The notes under the pieces were generated by a model that did no database searches, was not told the DNA's origin, and saw only the letters and a program-made list of their open reading frames with translations. DNA of 64,000 nucleotides from Streptomyces sp. CA-210063 (lineage in GTDB: Bacteria > Actinomycetota > Actinomycetes > Streptomycetales > Streptomycetaceae): positions 8,246,001 to 8,310,000 of the forward strand of contig NZ_CP102512.1 in the NCBI RefSeq assembly GCF_024612015.1, read 5' to 3'. Position numbers and translations under genes: made by a program. Positions 63,106-64,000 of the stretch are shown here, piece after piece (position 1 is the first letter of the stretch; each line of letters starts with the position of its first letter).

Positions 63106-63164
63106 TCAGACCGCTTGATCAGACCGCTTGATCAAACAGGTTGATCAAATGGGTTGATCAACTG
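63100..63164 (+). repeat. Five 13-bp tandem repeats with TTGATCA cores
   Basis: Units GCTTGATCAGACC (twice), GCTTGATCAAACA, GGTTGATCAAATG and GGTTGATCAACTG follow without gaps, starting in the last codons of the ABC-F gene. Each holds a TGATCA palindrome at a 13-bp period. Further GATC sites follow at 63171, 63190, 63208 and 63438, nine in all before gbn. Confidence 0.9.
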
Positions 63165-63244
63165 CCTATGGATCATTCGGCCCATCCGTGATCCATCATC
63201 TGTGTGAGATCTCCTCGTACCGAGGTGTGTCCTACATCGATTTC

Positions 63245-63279
63245 ACGGCCGAGCCCTTCCTGGCGAAGGGCTCGGCCGT
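63245..63279. terminator. Strong terminator between ABC-F gene and gbn
   Basis: A perfect 15-bp stem (ACGGCCGAGCCCTTC and complement) with a 5-base loop. It should end the ABC-F transcript, so the gbn promoter lies in 63280-63480. Confidence 0.8.
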
Positions 63280-63481
63280 CGCACGTCTCTGACCTGGTAC
63301 TTCGCAGGACAACCCGTTCGGCCGCACGGACGCCGCTGGGCGGAATTACAGATTCCACTCGTGGGGACGCGCTCCTGTCGTCAAAACCTTGTCTCACGGA
63401 CCTTGCCGAATGGGTGGCCATCGCGCCCCGGAGGGGTGATCATGAGGAGAACCAGAGCGCACTTCCCATGAGGAGGACCGG

Positions 63482-63703
63482 GTGGCCGAGACTCTGAAGA
63501 AGGGCAGCCGGGTTACCGGCGCCGCGCGCGACAAGCTCGCGGCAGACCTGAAGAAGAAGTACGACTCCGGTGCGAGCATTCGGGCGCTGGCCGAGGAAAC
63601 CGGCCGCTCGTATGGCTTCGTACACCGGATGCTCAGCGAGTCGGGCGTCACGCTTCGAGGGCGTGGCGGGGCGACGCGGGGCAAGAAGGCCGCTTCGGCC
63701 TGA
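63482..63703 (+). CDS. gbn: GATC-binding nucleoid-associated protein (Gbn-like)
   Basis: A 73-residue basic protein: KGSRVTGAARDKLAADLKKKYDSGASIRALAEETGRSYGFVHRMLSESGVTLRGRGGATRGKK. It is a single helix-turn-helix with a basic tail, and matches the small Streptomyces nucleoid protein described as binding GATC sequences (SCO1839, recalled). The start GTG 63482 follows GAGGAGGA by four bases. The neighbouring ABC-F gene is as in S. coelicolor. The intergenic region carries nine GATC sites, including a tandem array, so autoregulation or local bridging is likely (inference). Confidence 0.85.
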   Translation: MAETLKKGSRVTGAARDKLAADLKKKYDSGASIRALAEETGRSYGFVHRMLSESGVTLRGRGGATRGKKAASA

Positions 63704-63733
63704 CGCCGGGCGGCCCATCGGCTTCGACGGTGG

Positions 63734-63765
63734 CCACCCGGTCGGTCGGCTGATCGACCGGGTGG
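63734..63765 (+). terminator. Hairpin after gbn
   Basis: CCACCCGGTCG and CGACCGGGTGG form a perfect 11-bp stem with a 10-base loop 30 bases after the gbn stop codon. Confidence 0.75.
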
Positions 63766-63827
63766 TTACTGTGCAGTCACTTAGCATCGCTCCATCGCTC
63801 TGTGACCGCACTCATCGGAGGCGCCCC

Positions 63828-64000
63828 ATGGCTTCGCTCGAACCGCTGCTCGACAAGGACGGCGTACGGCTCACCGTCGACGACGCGATCGCCACGGTGA
63901 CGCTGGCCAATCCGGCCAAGCGCAACGCGCAGAGCCCCGCTCTGTGGCGGGCGCTCACCGAGGCCGGGCGGCTGCTGCCGGGCTCCGTCCGTGTGGTCGT
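63828..64000 (+). CDS. Enoyl-CoA hydratase/isomerase family protein, 3' end missing
   Basis: The first 57 codons of a gene that continues past the right edge. MASLEPLLDKDGVRLTVDDAIATVTLANPAKRNAQSPALWRALTEAGRLLP has the typical N-terminus of crotonase-fold proteins (VTLANPAKRNAQSP). CGGAGG lies seven bases upstream of ATG 63828. Substrate cannot be judged from this fragment. Confidence 0.85.
   Translation, partial: MASLEPLLDKDGVRLTVDDAIATVTLANPAKRNAQSPALWRALTEAGRLLPGSVRVV

Noticed and set aside
63100..63164. A CRISPR-like or replication-origin-like array
   Set aside because: Units are 13 bp with no spacers, no DnaA boxes are seen and no dnaA/dnaN lies nearby. A GATC-binding protein is encoded next to it.

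Overview
The window is high-GC actinobacterial DNA and is almost certainly from a Streptomyces chromosome. Evidence: strong third-position G/C bias with frequent GTG starts, an ECF sigma factor paired with a zinc-finger/mycothiol-enzyme fusion, the ectABCD order, a CobN/ChlID cobaltochelatase locus, an apparent orthologue of the Streptomyces GATC-binding nucleoid protein Gbn, and many copies of a short GC-rich intergenic repeat common in Streptomyces. The gene order resembles the part of the S. coelicolor chromosome that holds pitH2, the cobalamin genes and the ectoine genes. No tRNA, rRNA, transposase, CRISPR array or large biosynthetic cluster was seen.

Layout. 1-6.8 kb: end of a purine permease, a class B penicillin-binding protein, an IclR regulator divergent from an aldehyde dehydrogenase, a DUF1349 protein and a GNAT acetyltransferase. 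6.9-12.4 kb: FrnE-like oxidoreductase, class V aminotransferase, ECF sigma and probable anti-sigma, MarR regulator divergent from an Old Yellow Enzyme reductase. 12.5-15.7 kb: the ectoine/hydroxyectoine operon ectABCD (minus strand). 16-21 kb: class V aminotransferase divergent from a polar amino-acid ABC transporter operon that ends in an amidohydrolase. 21-28.6 kb: a 2340-residue secreted RHS polymorphic toxin with a HINT domain, a short C-terminal toxin candidate and a small downstream gene placed like an immunity gene. 28.9-35.6 kb: a LacI-controlled LplB/YtcP-type oligosaccharide importer and a DUF2264 enzyme, then a small secreted Cys-rich protein.

36.5-53.6 kb: a 17-kb cobalamin locus. 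One minus-strand block is cobM, cbiG-cobJ fusion, a 66-codon gene, cbiX, cobC. The other is cbiB, cobQ, cobN, chlID, cobO, cobB, cobI and starts at a cobalamin riboswitch. A ZIP metal transporter lies between the blocks on the other strand. Many junctions overlap by ATGA or GTGA, which implies translational coupling. 53.7-56.4 kb: a PiT phosphate transporter behind a PHO box, and a GH25 lysozyme. 56.6-64 kb: class II aldolase, alpha/beta hydrolase, conserved hypothetical protein, VOC protein, a frameshifted gene, an ABC-F ATPase behind a possible leaderless 7-codon leader ORF, gbn preceded by an array of GATC sites, and the start of an enoyl-CoA hydratase.

The most interesting items are: the RHS toxin with its candidate immunity gene; a common Streptomyces repeat captured in frame inside cobB; the GATC array beside gbn; the MAILLAH leader ORF before the ABC-F gene; the one-unit GGGC slip that breaks the gene at 60.9 kb; the 15-bp in-frame tandem repeat in the small gene between cobJ and cbiX; and several regulator sites visible in the sequence (PHO box, LacI operator inside a promoter spacer, duplicated MarR and IclR-type palindromes). 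All assignments come from reading the sequence; no database search was run.
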